Origin: Agathobacter sp.
GTDB lineage: Bacteria > Bacillota > Clostridia > Lachnospirales > Lachnospiraceae
DNA length: 64,000 nt
Direction: 5' to 3'
Assembly (NCBI GenBank): GCA_022772675.1
Contig: JALEZW010000059.1
Location: 1-64,000, forward strand
In this document: positions 33,478 to 43,564 of the stretch, piece after piece
How positions within the stretch are numbered: position 1 is the stretch's first letter
Layout: the number at the start of each line of letters is the position of its first letter
Notes under the pieces: model-generated
Told to the model about the DNA's origin: nothing
Databases searched by the model: none
What the model saw: only the letters and a program-made list of their open reading frames with translations
Made by a program: the position numbers and the translations under genes

Positions 33478-34521
33478 ATGACTAAGTTATTGGAGATTAA
33501 GGATCTGTTGATCCGGTTTTATAGTAAATATGAGAAATTTATTTTCCCGGTAGTGAAGTTTGCCGTGGCACTTGCCCTGCTTACAGTGATCAATACAAAT
33601 ATTGGGTTTATGCAGAAAATCAGTACTGTACCGGCAGCTCTTGTTTTATCTTTGATTTGTGCGGTTCTTCCGGTGAATGCCATTCTTTGGATCGGAGCTT
33701 TGGTTGTTCTGGCGGATATGTATGCCCTGTCCGTGGAGGTTGCGGTTGCAACACTGATTTTATTTGCGATTTTGTTTTTCATATATTTTCGTTTTGCGCC
33801 GAAGAACGGGTTAACTGTGATTCTTACGCCCATATGTTTTAAGTTGAATATTCCGTATGTGATGCCGGTGGGGTGCAGTCTGCTGCGCAGTGCTTACTCC
33901 GTGATTGGTGTCATCTGCGGAACCGTTGTGTTTTACTTTCTGGATGGAATACACCGGAATGCGGCAACGCTTACCAGCACTGCAGAGGATGCACAGTCAC
34001 TGTCCAGGTTTGATATTTCCGTGGGCCAGTTTCTTGGAAATAAGGAAATGTATCTGGTGATACTTATTTTTGTTGTGACAGCCGTTGTGGTCTACTGTGT
34101 CCGCAGACTGGAAGTGGATAATGCATGGACCATTGCTATTTTTTCGGGGATTCTGATTCAGATTGCAGGATTGTTTGTGGGCTATCTTGTTATGGGAATC
34201 ACAGGCAAAATGTTATGGCTTGTAATTGGAAATATTATTTCGCTGTTTCTTTCCTTTGTTTTACAGTTCCTCTTTATGAATCTTGACTATGCCAGAACGG
34301 AGAGGGTGCAGTTTGAAGATGATGAATACTATTACTATGTAAAAGCGGTTCCCAAAAAAATGGTGGCTGTCCGCGAGGTGACGGTAAAGCATTTTGGCAA
34401 TACGGCAAGTATGGGAAAACGCATTGACCACAGCCGGAGAAAGCTCACCCAGGAAGAGGAAGAAAACAGCCGTAAAGTAATTGCAAAGGAATTAGATATT
34501 GATGAGGATCTTTTAAAGTAA
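33478..34521 (+). CDS. Polytopic membrane protein of unknown function upstream of cdaA
   Basis: 347 residues. About seven or eight membrane segments lie in residues 20-270, for example 'VVKFAVALALLTVI', 'VATLILFAILFFIYF' and 'LVIGNIISLFLSFVLQF'. The cytosolic C-terminal 75 residues are charged and end 'AKELDIDEDLLK'. I know proteins of this type next to cdaA in Lachnospiraceae but no function. The preceding small membrane protein may be its partner. Confidence 0.7.
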   Translation: MTKLLEIKDLLIRFYSKYEKFIFPVVKFAVALALLTVINTNIGFMQKISTVPAALVLSLICAVLPVNAILWIGALVVLADMYALSVEVAVATLILFAILFFIYFRFAPKNGLTVILTPICFKLNIPYVMPVGCSLLRSAYSVIGVICGTVVFYFLDGIHRNAATLTSTAEDAQSLSRFDISVGQFLGNKEMYLVILIFVVTAVVVYCVRRLEVDNAWTIAIFSGILIQIAGLFVGYLVMGITGKMLWLVIGNIISLFLSFVLQFLFMNLDYARTERVQFEDDEYYYYVKAVPKKMVAVREVTVKHFGNTASMGKRIDHSRRKLTQEEEENSRKVIAKELDIDEDLLK

Positions 34522-34546
34522 ATTTGTTCTAGGAGAAGAAAACCGG

Positions 34547-35452
34547 ATGCAGAATCTAAAAGGAATGTTAAGCCAATTTTATGATAGTGCAACAGCTCTG
34601 CTGGGAATGCCGGATATTTCTATGTCCATTGTGGATATTATAGAAATTCTGATTATCGCTTTTCTGTTTTACCATATTTTGCTTTGGGTAAAAAATACCC
34701 GCGCATGGAATCTGTTTAAAGGGATTGTTGTGATTTTACTGTTTGTTCTGGTGGCAGCAGTTTTTCAAATGAATACTATCCTATGGCTGGCAGAAAATAC
34801 GTTAAATGTTGGACTTATAGCTCTTGTAATAATTTTCCAGCCGGAGCTTCGGAAAGCCCTTGAAAATCTTGGCGGGAAGAATGTTCTGGGAAAAGTATTC
34901 AATTTCGGGAAAACCGAAGAAAATAAGTTCTCGGACCACACCATAGACGAACTGATAAAAGCCTGCTATGCCATGGGAAAGGTTAAGACCGGGGCACTCA
35001 TTGTCATTGAAGATGAGATACTTTTAAATGAGTATATCCGGACCGGAATCGATGTGGATGCGATTTTAAGCAGTCAGCTGCTGATTAATATTTTTGAGAA
35101 AAACACGCCCCTTCACGATGGCGCAGTCATTGTGCGGGGAGATCGTGTGGTTTCGGCAACCTGTTATCTGCCTCTTTCAGACAGTTTATCTTTAAGTAAG
35201 GATCTGGGAACACGCCACCGTGCAGCGGTAGGGGTCAGTGAGGTAAGTGATTCGGTGACAATTGTTGTATCGGAGGAAACAGGGAAGGTGTCGATTGCGA
35301 TGCGGGGCCAGATTTATCAGGATGTGAATGCTCAGTTTCTGCGTGATAAACTGAAATACCTGCAGAACCGCAATCAGGAAGTGACAAAGCTGGAACTGCT
35401 GAAAAGGAGATTGTGGAATGGCAAAAAAACTTCTAAAAACTCTGGTAAATAA
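34547..35452 (+). CDS. cdaA: Diadenylate cyclase CdaA
   Basis: Membrane-bound enzyme that condenses two ATP into c-di-AMP, a messenger for potassium, osmolyte and wall control. 301 residues: three membrane segments at about 30-105, then a DAC (DisA_N) domain with both catalytic motifs, 'LHDGAVIVRGDRV' (D-G-A) near 190 and 'GTRHRAAVGVSE' (R-H-R) near 220. The C-terminal end overlaps the YbbR-domain gene by 35 bases. CdaA, CdaR and GlmM form a conserved operon in Firmicutes, and GlmM is reported to inhibit CdaA directly. Confidence 0.96.
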   Translation: MQNLKGMLSQFYDSATALLGMPDISMSIVDIIEILIIAFLFYHILLWVKNTRAWNLFKGIVVILLFVLVAAVFQMNTILWLAENTLNVGLIALVIIFQPELRKALENLGGKNVLGKVFNFGKTEENKFSDHTIDELIKACYAMGKVKTGALIVIEDEILLNEYIRTGIDVDAILSSQLLINIFEKNTPLHDGAVIVRGDRVVSATCYLPLSDSLSLSKDLGTRHRAAVGVSEVSDSVTIVVSEETGKVSIAMRGQIYQDVNAQFLRDKLKYLQNRNQEVTKLELLKRRLWNGKKTSKNSGK

Positions 35453-36737
35453 TCTGGGATTTAAAATACTGGCGGTGGCACTGGCATTCATTTTGTGGCT
35501 GGTGGTCTACAATATTGATGACCCGAAGAAAACCAAAACCTACACCACCAATGTTACAGTGGAAAATGCTGCGGTGGTTACAGATATGAATAAGTGCTAT
35601 GAGGTCCTGAATGGAACAAACACGGTTACATTTTCAGTGACCGGAAAGCGAAGCGAACTGGATAAACTGGATGATACCGACTTTACAGCTGTAGCGGATA
35701 TGAACCGTCTGATTGTGAGTGCAGATGGAGATAAAGCCAGTGTTCCCATTGAAATCAATACAAAGCGCAGCTTTGGGGCTCTCAGCATCAACAGTAAAAA
35801 TAAATATCTGGAACTTTCTCTGGAAGATTTGATGAGCCGGCGTTATATGATTTCGGCAGACACCAGCGGAAAGGTAGCGGAGGGATATGCACTTGGTGAA
35901 GTGACCGTTACAAACCCGAATGTCTTAAATGTTTCGGGACCTGCATCTCTTGTAAAGAAAGTGGATAAAGTCGTGGCAACCATTGATGTGGATGGCATGT
36001 CCTCAAATCTGACAGACAATGTGATTCCAATTTTATATGATGCAGATGGTAAGGAAGTGGACACGACACGTCTCACCCTCAGCAATACTACGGTGACAAT
36101 CTCTGCTAAGATTTTAAGCGTGAAGGAAGTGCCCCTGGTATTTTCCACCTCCGGTAAGCCATATGGAGAATATCGTGTAGTAGAAATCAGCAGTGCCCCG
36201 GATACCGTGAAACTGAAAGGTACTTCCAGCATATTGAATCCACTTGTGTCATTGGAAATTCCTTCTTCCGTGATCAATGTCAGCGGTGCAAAGGAGGATG
36301 TAAAGACGACCATCGATATTACGGAATATCTTCCGGAGGGAGTGGAGCTTGTTAATTCCTCTGATGCCTCAGTTACGGTAACAGTTAGAATCGAGGCCTA
36401 TGCCTCAAGAACTTATCAGCTGTCCTCCGCAGGTATCAGGGTAGAGGGACTGGATGACAATTATGATCTCACATTTGACAGTCCGGATATTTCCGTGGTT
36501 GTCAGCGCGCTGCAGGAGGACCTGGAAAAATTAAAACAGACAGATATGCATGCCACTATTGATGTATCAGGACTTTCGGAGGGAACGCATCAGGTAGAAC
36601 TTATCCTGAAATTGGATGAGGAACATTATGCGTATCAGCCGATTAACGTCAGTGTGACGATTTCTTCCAAGAAGACCGATGACACCGGTTCATCGGAGGA
36701 TAATGTGCAGGATTCAAGCGAAAATGAAAACCAGTAG
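35418..36737 (+). CDS. cdaR: YbbR-domain protein CdaR, regulator of CdaA
   Basis: 439 residues with one N-terminal membrane anchor (about 10-32, 'ILAVALAFILWLVVYN') and about four extracellular YbbR repeats, each ending in a V-x-I/V-x-pattern such as 'VSGPASLVKKVDKVVATID' and 'LKGTSSILNPLVSLEIP'. The last 20 residues are Ser/Asp/Glu-rich. It binds CdaA at the membrane and adjusts its activity. It begins within cdaA, so translation is coupled. Confidence 0.93.
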   Translation: MAKKLLKTLVNNLGFKILAVALAFILWLVVYNIDDPKKTKTYTTNVTVENAAVVTDMNKCYEVLNGTNTVTFSVTGKRSELDKLDDTDFTAVADMNRLIVSADGDKASVPIEINTKRSFGALSINSKNKYLELSLEDLMSRRYMISADTSGKVAEGYALGEVTVTNPNVLNVSGPASLVKKVDKVVATIDVDGMSSNLTDNVIPILYDADGKEVDTTRLTLSNTTVTISAKILSVKEVPLVFSTSGKPYGEYRVVEISSAPDTVKLKGTSSILNPLVSLEIPSSVINVSGAKEDVKTTIDITEYLPEGVELVNSSDASVTVTVRIEAYASRTYQLSSAGIRVEGLDDNYDLTFDSPDISVVVSALQEDLEKLKQTDMHATIDVSGLSEGTHQVELILKLDEEHYAYQPINVSVTISSKKTDDTGSSEDNVQDSSENENQ

Positions 36738-36774
36738 AAAGACAGACTATATTTGAAAAAGGAGTTAACATATT

Positions 36775-38124
36775 ATGGCAAGAATGTTTGGAACAGATGG
36801 GGTCAGAGGAGTTGCCGGAACGGAACTTACGATAGAACTTGCGATGAAACTTGGCCAGGCGGGAGCTTATGTCCTGACAAAGGAAAAATCCCATCAGCCG
36901 ACGATTATTATTGGATGCGATACAAGAATTTCAGGAGGTATGCTGGCAAATGCTTTGATGGCAGGAATCTGTTCCGTTGGAGCAAATGCAATATACGTAG
37001 GGGTGGCACCGACACCTGCAATCGCATATCTTACCAGGAAACATAAGGTGGATGCAGGAGTAGTGATTTCCGCCTCACATAACCCCATGGAATTTAATGG
37101 GATAAAGTTTTTTAACGGAGAGGGATACAAACTGTCGGATGAGCTTGAAGATGAAATCGAGGCATTGATCAGAAATGATATGGAAGATGTTGTCTTTCCC
37201 ATTGGACCCGGCATCGGACGGGTGGAGTACCGGTTTGATATCGTGGATGAATACATCGAATTTGAGAAAAAGATTGTGCCTGTAGATTTGTCCGGACTTA
37301 AAATCGTTGTGGACTGCGCTGAAGGTGCCAGCTCTTATACATCCGTTAAAACATTAAAAGATTTAGGTGCCAGTCTGATTGCGATTCATACAAGCCCGGA
37401 TGGGACGAATATCAATGCCAATTGTGGTTCCACCCATATGGATGAACTTCGTGCCCGGGTTGTATCGGAGAAGGCGGATGTGGGTCTGGCTTTTGACGGG
37501 GATGCAGATCGTCTTCTGGCGGTGGATGAAAATGGAAAGCTGGTAGATGGCGATGAGATTATGGCAATCTGCGGGAATTTCCTGAAGGAAAAGGGAAAGC
37601 TGGCAGAGAATACCATTGTGGTAACCGTTATGACCAATTTAGGATTTAGTCTCATGGGAGAAAAGCAGGGAATCCATATAGAAAAGACAAAGGTGGGAGA
37701 TCGCTATGTTTTGGAAAATATGCGGGAAAAGGGATACAACCTTGGAGGAGAACAGTCCGGTCATGTGATTTTCTTAGATGACAATACGACAGGGGACGGA
37801 CTTCTGACGGCACTCCATCTTCTTCAGGTTATGGTGGAGACAAAGGAGAAACTGTCAGAACTGTCCAAAGTGATGGAAGTACTTCCACAGGCATTGGTGA
37901 ATGCCAAGGTTCCAAACCATAAGAAGGAAAGCTATATGGAATATTCTGAAATTGCAGATGCGATTCAGGAATTGGAAAAGAAATTCGCAGGAGAGGGAAG
38001 AGTGTTGATTCGTCCATCAGGTACAGAACCCCTTGTAAGAGTTATGATTGAGGGAAAAAATCAGGAAGAAATTACAGAAGAAGCACAAAAATTAGCAGAT
38101 TTAATTACCAGGGTAATGTTATAG
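36775..38124 (+). CDS. glmM: Phosphoglucosamine mutase
   Basis: Converts glucosamine-6-phosphate to glucosamine-1-phosphate for UDP-GlcNAc and peptidoglycan. 449 residues. '[16 protein letters not shown]' opens the protein; the phosphorylated serine lies in '[14 protein letters not shown]' near 100; the metal loop is '[14 protein letters not shown]' near 240, and the phosphate-binding loop '[12 protein letters not shown]' near 415. All are intact. Third gene of the cdaA operon. Confidence 0.96.
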   Translation: MARMFGTDGVRGVAGTELTIELAMKLGQAGAYVLTKEKSHQPTIIIGCDTRISGGMLANALMAGICSVGANAIYVGVAPTPAIAYLTRKHKVDAGVVISASHNPMEFNGIKFFNGEGYKLSDELEDEIEALIRNDMEDVVFPIGPGIGRVEYRFDIVDEYIEFEKKIVPVDLSGLKIVVDCAEGASSYTSVKTLKDLGASLIAIHTSPDGTNINANCGSTHMDELRARVVSEKADVGLAFDGDADRLLAVDENGKLVDGDEIMAICGNFLKEKGKLAENTIVVTVMTNLGFSLMGEKQGIHIEKTKVGDRYVLENMREKGYNLGGEQSGHVIFLDDNTTGDGLLTALHLLQVMVETKEKLSELSKVMEVLPQALVNAKVPNHKKESYMEYSEIADAIQELEKKFAGEGRVLIRPSGTEPLVRVMIEGKNQEEITEEAQKLADLITRVML

Positions 38125-38136
38125 GGAGGGAATATT

Positions 38137-38400
38137 GTGGTATCTAAGAAAGTAAAAATTATCAATCCCACCGGACTTCATTTACGTCCGGCAGGAAATT
38201 TATGTAAAGAGGCAATGAAGTTTCAGAGCAAGGTAACATTCGAATATCGTGGAAATATTGCGAATGCAAAGAGTGTATTAAGCGTCCTTGGGGCATGTAT
38301 TAAATCCGGAGATGAAATCACGCTGATCTGTGAAGGCGAGGACGAAGAGGATGCTTTACATACTCTGGCAGCATATGTTGAGAGTGGATTGGGAGAATAA
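38137..38400 (+). CDS. HPr-family phosphocarrier protein
   Basis: 87 residues. Contains the phosphorylatable histidine in 'NPTGLHLRPAGNLCKEA' (about residue 15) and the regulatory serine in 'NAKSVLSVLGACIKSGDE' (about 46). So, unlike Crh, it has both sites and could serve in PTS sugar transport and in catabolite control. It begins with GTG after GGGAGGG, 12 bases behind glmM. No other PTS gene is seen here. It may be the main HPr or a paralogue. Confidence 0.88.
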   Translation: MVSKKVKIINPTGLHLRPAGNLCKEAMKFQSKVTFEYRGNIANAKSVLSVLGACIKSGDEITLICEGEDEEDALHTLAAYVESGLGE

Positions 38401-38465
38401 TTTTTTCTGATGTAAAAGTGCAGGAACAGACGAATAGATACATCGGATTAAGGAAAAGTAATTAT

Positions 38466-39821
38466 ATGAGAGAAAAATATAAGCATTTATTGAATTTTAT
38501 GGCAAATGTGATTACACTTGCCGTGGAAGCAGTCATGTTTGGCTGGGTATGGTATGAGTGCTATGTACCACTTCTGGACAAGGCAAATGCGCTGTTCCGC
38601 CGCGGAAACTGGGCAGTGATCGGTATGTATGTTCTGTTTGTGTTTTTTTTCACAAAGGTATTTGGCGGTTACCGGATTGGCTATATGCGGCTCTCGGATA
38701 TCATTTTATCCCAGGTACTGGCAGTATTGCTCTCAATGGTTGTGGCATATTTTGAAATCTGTCTGGTAGCAAATGATTATCTGACTCCAAAACCGTTGTT
38801 ACTTATGACCCTTGCGGAAATTATCTTCATTGTACCGTGGGTCATTCTGGTGAGAAAGGCATACCAAAGACTGTATCCGCCACGCCAGCTGCTGGTGATT
38901 TACGGGAATTATTCCCCGGATGATCTCATCAGCAAGATTAATACGAGAAAAGATAAGTATAACATCTGTGCAGCGGAGAGCTATCGGATCGGGTATGAGA
39001 AACTTTATCCCATGATCCTTGAATACAATGCAGTAGTGCTCTGTGACCTTCCGGCAGAAGTGAGAAATCAGATTATGAAATACTGCTATCAGGAATCTAT
39101 CCGGACCTATGTTACACCTAAAATTTCAGATATCCTGTTCCGCGGTGCGGATGATATCCATTTATTTGACACACCATTATATTTATCCAGAAATCAGGGA
39201 CTTAGTATTGTGGATCTCTTTGTCAAGAGACTGATGGATATTGTGATTTCACTTATTGGAATTATCATTGCATCTCCTTTTATGCTGATTATTGCAATTG
39301 CCATTAAACTGTATGACCATGGACCGGTTCTCTATAAGCAGGAACGCTTGACAAAAGATGGAAAACCATTTATGATTTATAAATTCCGCAGTATGACTAC
39401 TCATTCCGAGGATAAGGGTGCCAGACTTGCGGCAAAGGGAGATGCCAGAATCACACTGGTAGGGCGCGTGATAAGAGCCATTCATTTTGATGAGCTGCCA
39501 CAGCTTTTTAACATTTTAAAGGGAGATATGTCTGTAGTGGGACCCCGTCCGGAGCGTCAGGTGATTGCGGATCAGTACACGGAGGAAATCCCGGAATTTG
39601 TACTCAGGTTGAAAGTCAAGGCAGGGCTGACAGGCTATGCCCAGGTCTATGGGAAGTATAATACGACCCCCTATGATAAACTGAAGCTGGATTTAACCTA
39701 TATTCAGAATTATTCAGTGTGGATGGATATCAAGATTTTGTTTTTGACCTTTAAGATTCTTTTCCAGAAGGAAAACACAGAAGGAGTGGATCAGGATCAG
39801 ACTACTGCAATCAGGCAGTAA
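38466..39821 (+). CDS. Polyprenyl-phosphate sugar-1-phosphate transferase (priming sugar transferase)
   Basis: 451 residues. Initiates polymer synthesis by moving a sugar phosphate from a nucleotide sugar to undecaprenyl phosphate. Four membrane segments lie in the first 135 residues, a soluble middle domain follows, and then a fifth hydrophobic helix ('LMDIVISLIGIIIASPFML') leads into the bacterial sugar transferase domain with 'YKQERLTKDGKPFMIYKFRS' near 295, 'DELPQLFNILKGDMSVVGPR' near 345 and 'VKAGLTGYAQVYG'. The start at 38466 is chosen because the GTG at 38418 lacks a ribosome site. First gene of the surface-polymer locus. Confidence 0.92.
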   Translation: MREKYKHLLNFMANVITLAVEAVMFGWVWYECYVPLLDKANALFRRGNWAVIGMYVLFVFFFTKVFGGYRIGYMRLSDIILSQVLAVLLSMVVAYFEICLVANDYLTPKPLLLMTLAEIIFIVPWVILVRKAYQRLYPPRQLLVIYGNYSPDDLISKINTRKDKYNICAAESYRIGYEKLYPMILEYNAVVLCDLPAEVRNQIMKYCYQESIRTYVTPKISDILFRGADDIHLFDTPLYLSRNQGLSIVDLFVKRLMDIVISLIGIIIASPFMLIIAIAIKLYDHGPVLYKQERLTKDGKPFMIYKFRSMTTHSEDKGARLAAKGDARITLVGRVIRAIHFDELPQLFNILKGDMSVVGPRPERQVIADQYTEEIPEFVLRLKVKAGLTGYAQVYGKYNTTPYDKLKLDLTYIQNYSVWMDIKILFLTFKILFQKENTEGVDQDQTTAIRQ

Positions 39822-39893
39822 AAGATTTCGAAAAGATGCAGAAACAGGATGGACTGTATTTTCTCGAATAAAAATAACAGTTGAGGAAAGAAA

Positions 39894-40949
39894 ATGGATG
39901 ATATCAAAATTAGCGTTATTATGCCGGTATATAAGGTGGAGGACTATGTAGCCAGGGCGATTGAAAGTATTCTGGAACAGACATTGGCAGATTTTGAATT
40001 TCTGATCGTAGATGACGGGACACCGGACAGAAGCGGTGATATTTGTGATGAGTACGCAAAAAAGGATACCAGGATTCGTGTAATTCATAAGGAAAATGGC
40101 GGTGCACCCAGTGCCAGAAATACCGCCATTGATCTGGCCAGAGGAAAATATGTCTATTTTCTTGACTCTGATGACTGGGCCGGGCCCCGGATGCTGGCCG
40201 ACATGTATGAAATGGCAGAAAAGAATCAGGCAGATCTTGTTGTCTGCGGATTTTATATTGACACCTATTATGGAAAGGAGTATCTTTCTGAGAAAATATG
40301 TGTGGACGACCGGGTATTTACAGATGCAGAATCCTTCCGGGAGGAATCATACCGGTATTTTGACAGAAATATGCTCTATACACCCTGGAATAAACTGTAC
40401 CGGCTGGATGTGATCCGGGAAAATCATTTATATTTTCCGGATACTTTGTGGGATGATTTCCCATTTAACTTAAGTTATCTGGATCATGTGGAGCGTGTGG
40501 TTATCTCCACAAATGCGTACTATCATTTCATCCGCGCCAGAGCGGAGTCTGAGACCAGCGCATACCGACCGGACATGTACGAAAAACGTGAGGAAGAACA
40601 GGACTGGATGGAAGAATTGTACCGGGGCTGGGGAATTACTAACGAAGGAACAAAAGAGATGGTAGCCCGCCGTTATATTGAACGGATGGTGGGCTGCATC
40701 GCCAATGTGACCAGCTCCAGCTGCACACTGTCTGGCAAAGAACAGCGGGCGGAGATTAAAAAAATGCTTCACAATCCCAGGGTGGATTCGGCACTAAAGG
40801 CAGCAAAGCCCAGATCCGGATATATGAAGCTGATGTTGATTCCAATTCGTTGGAAAAATACTTTTCTGACATGGATGGAATCCGTTGTGATTACTTTTGT
40901 GAAAGAGAAGAATACTAAGCTTTTTGCAAAGCTTAAGGCAGGAAGATAG
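39894..40949 (+). CDS. GT2 family glycosyltransferase
   Basis: 351 residues. GT-A fold with 'ISVIMPVYKVEDYVARAIES' at the N terminus, 'LIVDDGTPDRSGDICDEYA' near 37 and the metal motif 'VYFLDSDDWAG' near 84. The C-terminal 100 residues are basic and helical. Adds a sugar to the lipid-linked repeat unit on the cytosolic side. Sugar specificity cannot be read. GAGGA precedes the start; the LicD gene follows one base after its stop. Confidence 0.9.
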   Translation: MDDIKISVIMPVYKVEDYVARAIESILEQTLADFEFLIVDDGTPDRSGDICDEYAKKDTRIRVIHKENGGAPSARNTAIDLARGKYVYFLDSDDWAGPRMLADMYEMAEKNQADLVVCGFYIDTYYGKEYLSEKICVDDRVFTDAESFREESYRYFDRNMLYTPWNKLYRLDVIRENHLYFPDTLWDDFPFNLSYLDHVERVVISTNAYYHFIRARAESETSAYRPDMYEKREEEQDWMEELYRGWGITNEGTKEMVARRYIERMVGCIANVTSSSCTLSGKEQRAEIKKMLHNPRVDSALKAAKPRSGYMKLMLIPIRWKNTFLTWMESVVITFVKEKNTKLFAKLKAGR

Positions 40950-40950
40950 G

Positions 40951-42702
40951 ATGGCGGTATTAGAAACAAATGAGCTCTTCAAAGAGCGCCTGTCCCGGAA
41001 ACAGGGGATGCATCAGTTGTTACCGGAGGAGACTGAGAGAGTAAAACAGATTGTTTTAGAAATTACAGTGGATATTGTTTCCCTCTGCGAGGAATTGTCT
41101 GTTCCCTATATGCTTGGGGGTGGATCGGCCCTTGGAGCAGTGCGCCATCAGGGGTTTATTCCATGGGACGATGATATAGACCTGAATATTCCGAGGGCTG
41201 ATATTGACAGGCTTTTGGATGCTGTTGAGGAAAGGTATCCGGAGAAATATTACGTTGAGGCACCTCTTAGAACTCCCGGATATCTGAGCTCCTTTATTCA
41301 GATTCATCGTCGAGGAACTGTTTTTCAGGAATATTTGGCTCAAAAGAAGGAAGATTGTGGTATAAAAATTGATATTTTTGTTATTGAAAACACTTTTGAT
41401 CAGATTATTCTGAGAAAGCTTCATGGTTTGTTGGTTCAGGCAGGTCTTTTCTTTCTGTCCTGTTATCGGATGTTTGCATGGAGAAAGGAATTTAAACATT
41501 TGTCTAAGGGAGATGCGAAAGCAGCTCTTGTGATGAAAATCAAAGGTATTATGGGACTTCCCTTTGCGGTGGCACCGCATTTTTTTTATTGGTGTGTTCA
41601 GAAGAGCATGATGTGCTGTAAGGATGACAATTCCCGGTATGTAACAATTCCCTCCGGAAGAAAACATTTTTTTGGAGAATTGTATCAGAGAAAATCTTTT
41701 ATGGATACACAGTCCATGGTTTTTCAGGGGCATCTCTTTCAGGTATCGAAGGAGTATGACCATTATCTGTCTAATTTGTATGGAGATTACATGACACTGC
41801 CGCCGGAGGAGCATAGAGAGCATCATGTGATCTACGATTTGAAATTTCAGGGAGAATATCATCCTCCCATGCTTCTTAATAAGAAACAGGTGCAGAAGCT
41901 CCTACTGTCTATGCTGGAGGATTTTGCTTCTTATTGCAGAAAGCATGGACTTCGCTACTATCTGGTGGGAGGAACGCTTCTTGGAGCAGTTCGACATAAG
42001 GGTTTTATTCCATGGGATGATGACATTGATGTAGGGATGCCTCGTCCGGATTATGAACGATTTTTGGAACTGACCAGAACAGAACCGGTGGCACCGTATC
42101 TTCAGGCAATTTCCGGTGAAGAGTACACGCTGTCCAATCCATACTGCGAACTGATTCATATGCAGACCAGACTGGAGCGGAGCAGTTCCCGCTATATTCG
42201 ACAAAAGTGCCAGAACCTGCATCTCTTTATCGATATTTTTCCCCAGGACGGATGGCCGGAGAACGACAGAGAGGCTGAGAGACTTGCGGCAAAGATGAAA
42301 AAAATGCGGTATATGATCCAGAATGCCAGGGCTAAAATCGGGAAGGGAACATCCCCCCTTAGAATCCTGGCAAAGACACCGGCAGTGCTGACCATGAGGC
42401 TGGTTGGCTGGCAGAGAGTCATCAACTGTATGAATCGGATTGCAAAGACCTATGATTATGACAGTTCTCGCTATGTGGGGGCAGTTACCTATGGCATCTA
42501 TGGTCCGGGAGAAAGATGTCTTCATGATGAGGTGGTGGATTTTACAGAGGTAACTTTTGAAGGGAAAAGGTATCCGGCTCCGGGATGTTATGACAGATAT
42601 CTGACACAGATTTTTGGAGATTATATGCAGCTTCCGCCTGAAGATAAGCGGGTAGACCATAAAATGAAAGTGTGGTATGAAGGGGAAGCATTGGGCTGGT
42701 AA
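40951..42702 (+). CDS. Fused double LicD-family nucleotidyltransferase-fold protein
   Basis: 583 residues made of two LicD units. The first has 'MLGGGSALGAVRHQGFIPWD' near 50 and D-D-D-I-D; the second 'LVGGTLLGAVRHKGFIPWD' near 330 and again D-D-D-I-D. Each ends in 'YLSNLYGDYMTLPPEEHR' or 'YLTQIFGDYMQLPPEDKR'. LicD proteins transfer phosphocholine or another phospho-alcohol from a CDP carrier to a surface glycan. Most are single-domain proteins of about 270 residues. Both metal-site aspartate clusters look intact, so both halves may be active. The start at 40951 has AGGAAG upstream. It lies within the polymer locus, directly after a glycosyltransferase. Confidence 0.9.
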   Translation: MAVLETNELFKERLSRKQGMHQLLPEETERVKQIVLEITVDIVSLCEELSVPYMLGGGSALGAVRHQGFIPWDDDIDLNIPRADIDRLLDAVEERYPEKYYVEAPLRTPGYLSSFIQIHRRGTVFQEYLAQKKEDCGIKIDIFVIENTFDQIILRKLHGLLVQAGLFFLSCYRMFAWRKEFKHLSKGDAKAALVMKIKGIMGLPFAVAPHFFYWCVQKSMMCCKDDNSRYVTIPSGRKHFFGELYQRKSFMDTQSMVFQGHLFQVSKEYDHYLSNLYGDYMTLPPEEHREHHVIYDLKFQGEYHPPMLLNKKQVQKLLLSMLEDFASYCRKHGLRYYLVGGTLLGAVRHKGFIPWDDDIDVGMPRPDYERFLELTRTEPVAPYLQAISGEEYTLSNPYCELIHMQTRLERSSSRYIRQKCQNLHLFIDIFPQDGWPENDREAERLAAKMKKMRYMIQNARAKIGKGTSPLRILAKTPAVLTMRLVGWQRVINCMNRIAKTYDYDSSRYVGAVTYGIYGPGERCLHDEVVDFTEVTFEGKRYPAPGCYDRYLTQIFGDYMQLPPEDKRVDHKMKVWYEGEALGW

Positions 42703-42769
42703 TTGACGGGATTTAGGTTCTGTGATAAAATATGCTCGGTTTTTATTAGCGCGAAGAGGAAATTTAAAT

Positions 42770-43549
42770 ATGAAAAAATATATTGATTCTTTTTTGAATT
42801 ATCGTTTTTTGTTATGTGAGCTGGTCAAAAAGGGGATTAAATTAAAATACAGACGTTCTTATTTGGGAATTTTGTGGTCTTTACTGGAACCACTTCTGAC
42901 CATGATTGTGCTGACAATCGTGTTTGGAACACTGCTTCAAAGGAGCAATGATCCTACGTTTCCAATCTATATTCTATGCGGGCGTTTGCTGTATTCCTTT
43001 TATTCCAGCGCAACAAAATCAGCGTTGACTTCTATGCAAAGAAATGCATCGATGATCAAGAAGGTCTATGTGCCAAAGTATTTATATACATTATCAAGTA
43101 TTCTGTACAACTTTATCATTTTTTTGATTTCCCTGATTGTATTGGTACTTGTTGGGGCTGTGTTGGGGCTTCGGCCTACAATTTACCTGCTTCAGGCACC
43201 CGTAGCACTTATTTTATTACTGCTTCTAACAGTTGGGTGTGGGATGATCCTTGCAACTTTGGGTGTTTTTTTTCGGGATTTGGAATACCTTTGGTCGGTT
43301 ATGTTGATGCTTATCATGTATACCTGCGCAATTTTCTACCCGGTGGAGAGATTGATCAAAAGCGGCTGGGCATGGATACTAAAATATAATCCGTTGTTCT
43401 GTATTATTGATTTATTTCGCTCAGCAGTGTTTGGGGAACCAATGAACTTTGAATATCTGTTATATGCAGCCGGCTTTAGTGCGGTGACGGTGATTATAGG
43501 TGTGGTCATGTTTGTAAAAAAACAGGATGAATTCATCCTCCATTTATAA
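42770..43549 (+). CDS. ABC-2 type permease for surface polymer export (TagG-like)
   Basis: 259 residues with about six membrane segments and the ABC-2 pattern 'RRSYLGILWSLLEPLLTM' near 30, typical of TagG, RfbA and KpsM permeases. Exports the lipid-linked polymer with the ATPase encoded next. The start at 42770 has GAGGAA upstream; an in-frame start at 42722 has none. Sixteen bases separate it from the ATPase gene. Confidence 0.92.
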   Translation: MKKYIDSFLNYRFLLCELVKKGIKLKYRRSYLGILWSLLEPLLTMIVLTIVFGTLLQRSNDPTFPIYILCGRLLYSFYSSATKSALTSMQRNASMIKKVYVPKYLYTLSSILYNFIIFLISLIVLVLVGAVLGLRPTIYLLQAPVALILLLLLTVGCGMILATLGVFFRDLEYLWSVMLMLIMYTCAIFYPVERLIKSGWAWILKYNPLFCIIDLFRSAVFGEPMNFEYLLYAAGFSAVTVIIGVVMFVKKQDEFILHL

Positions 43550-43564
43550 AGAGGGAGAGCCATT

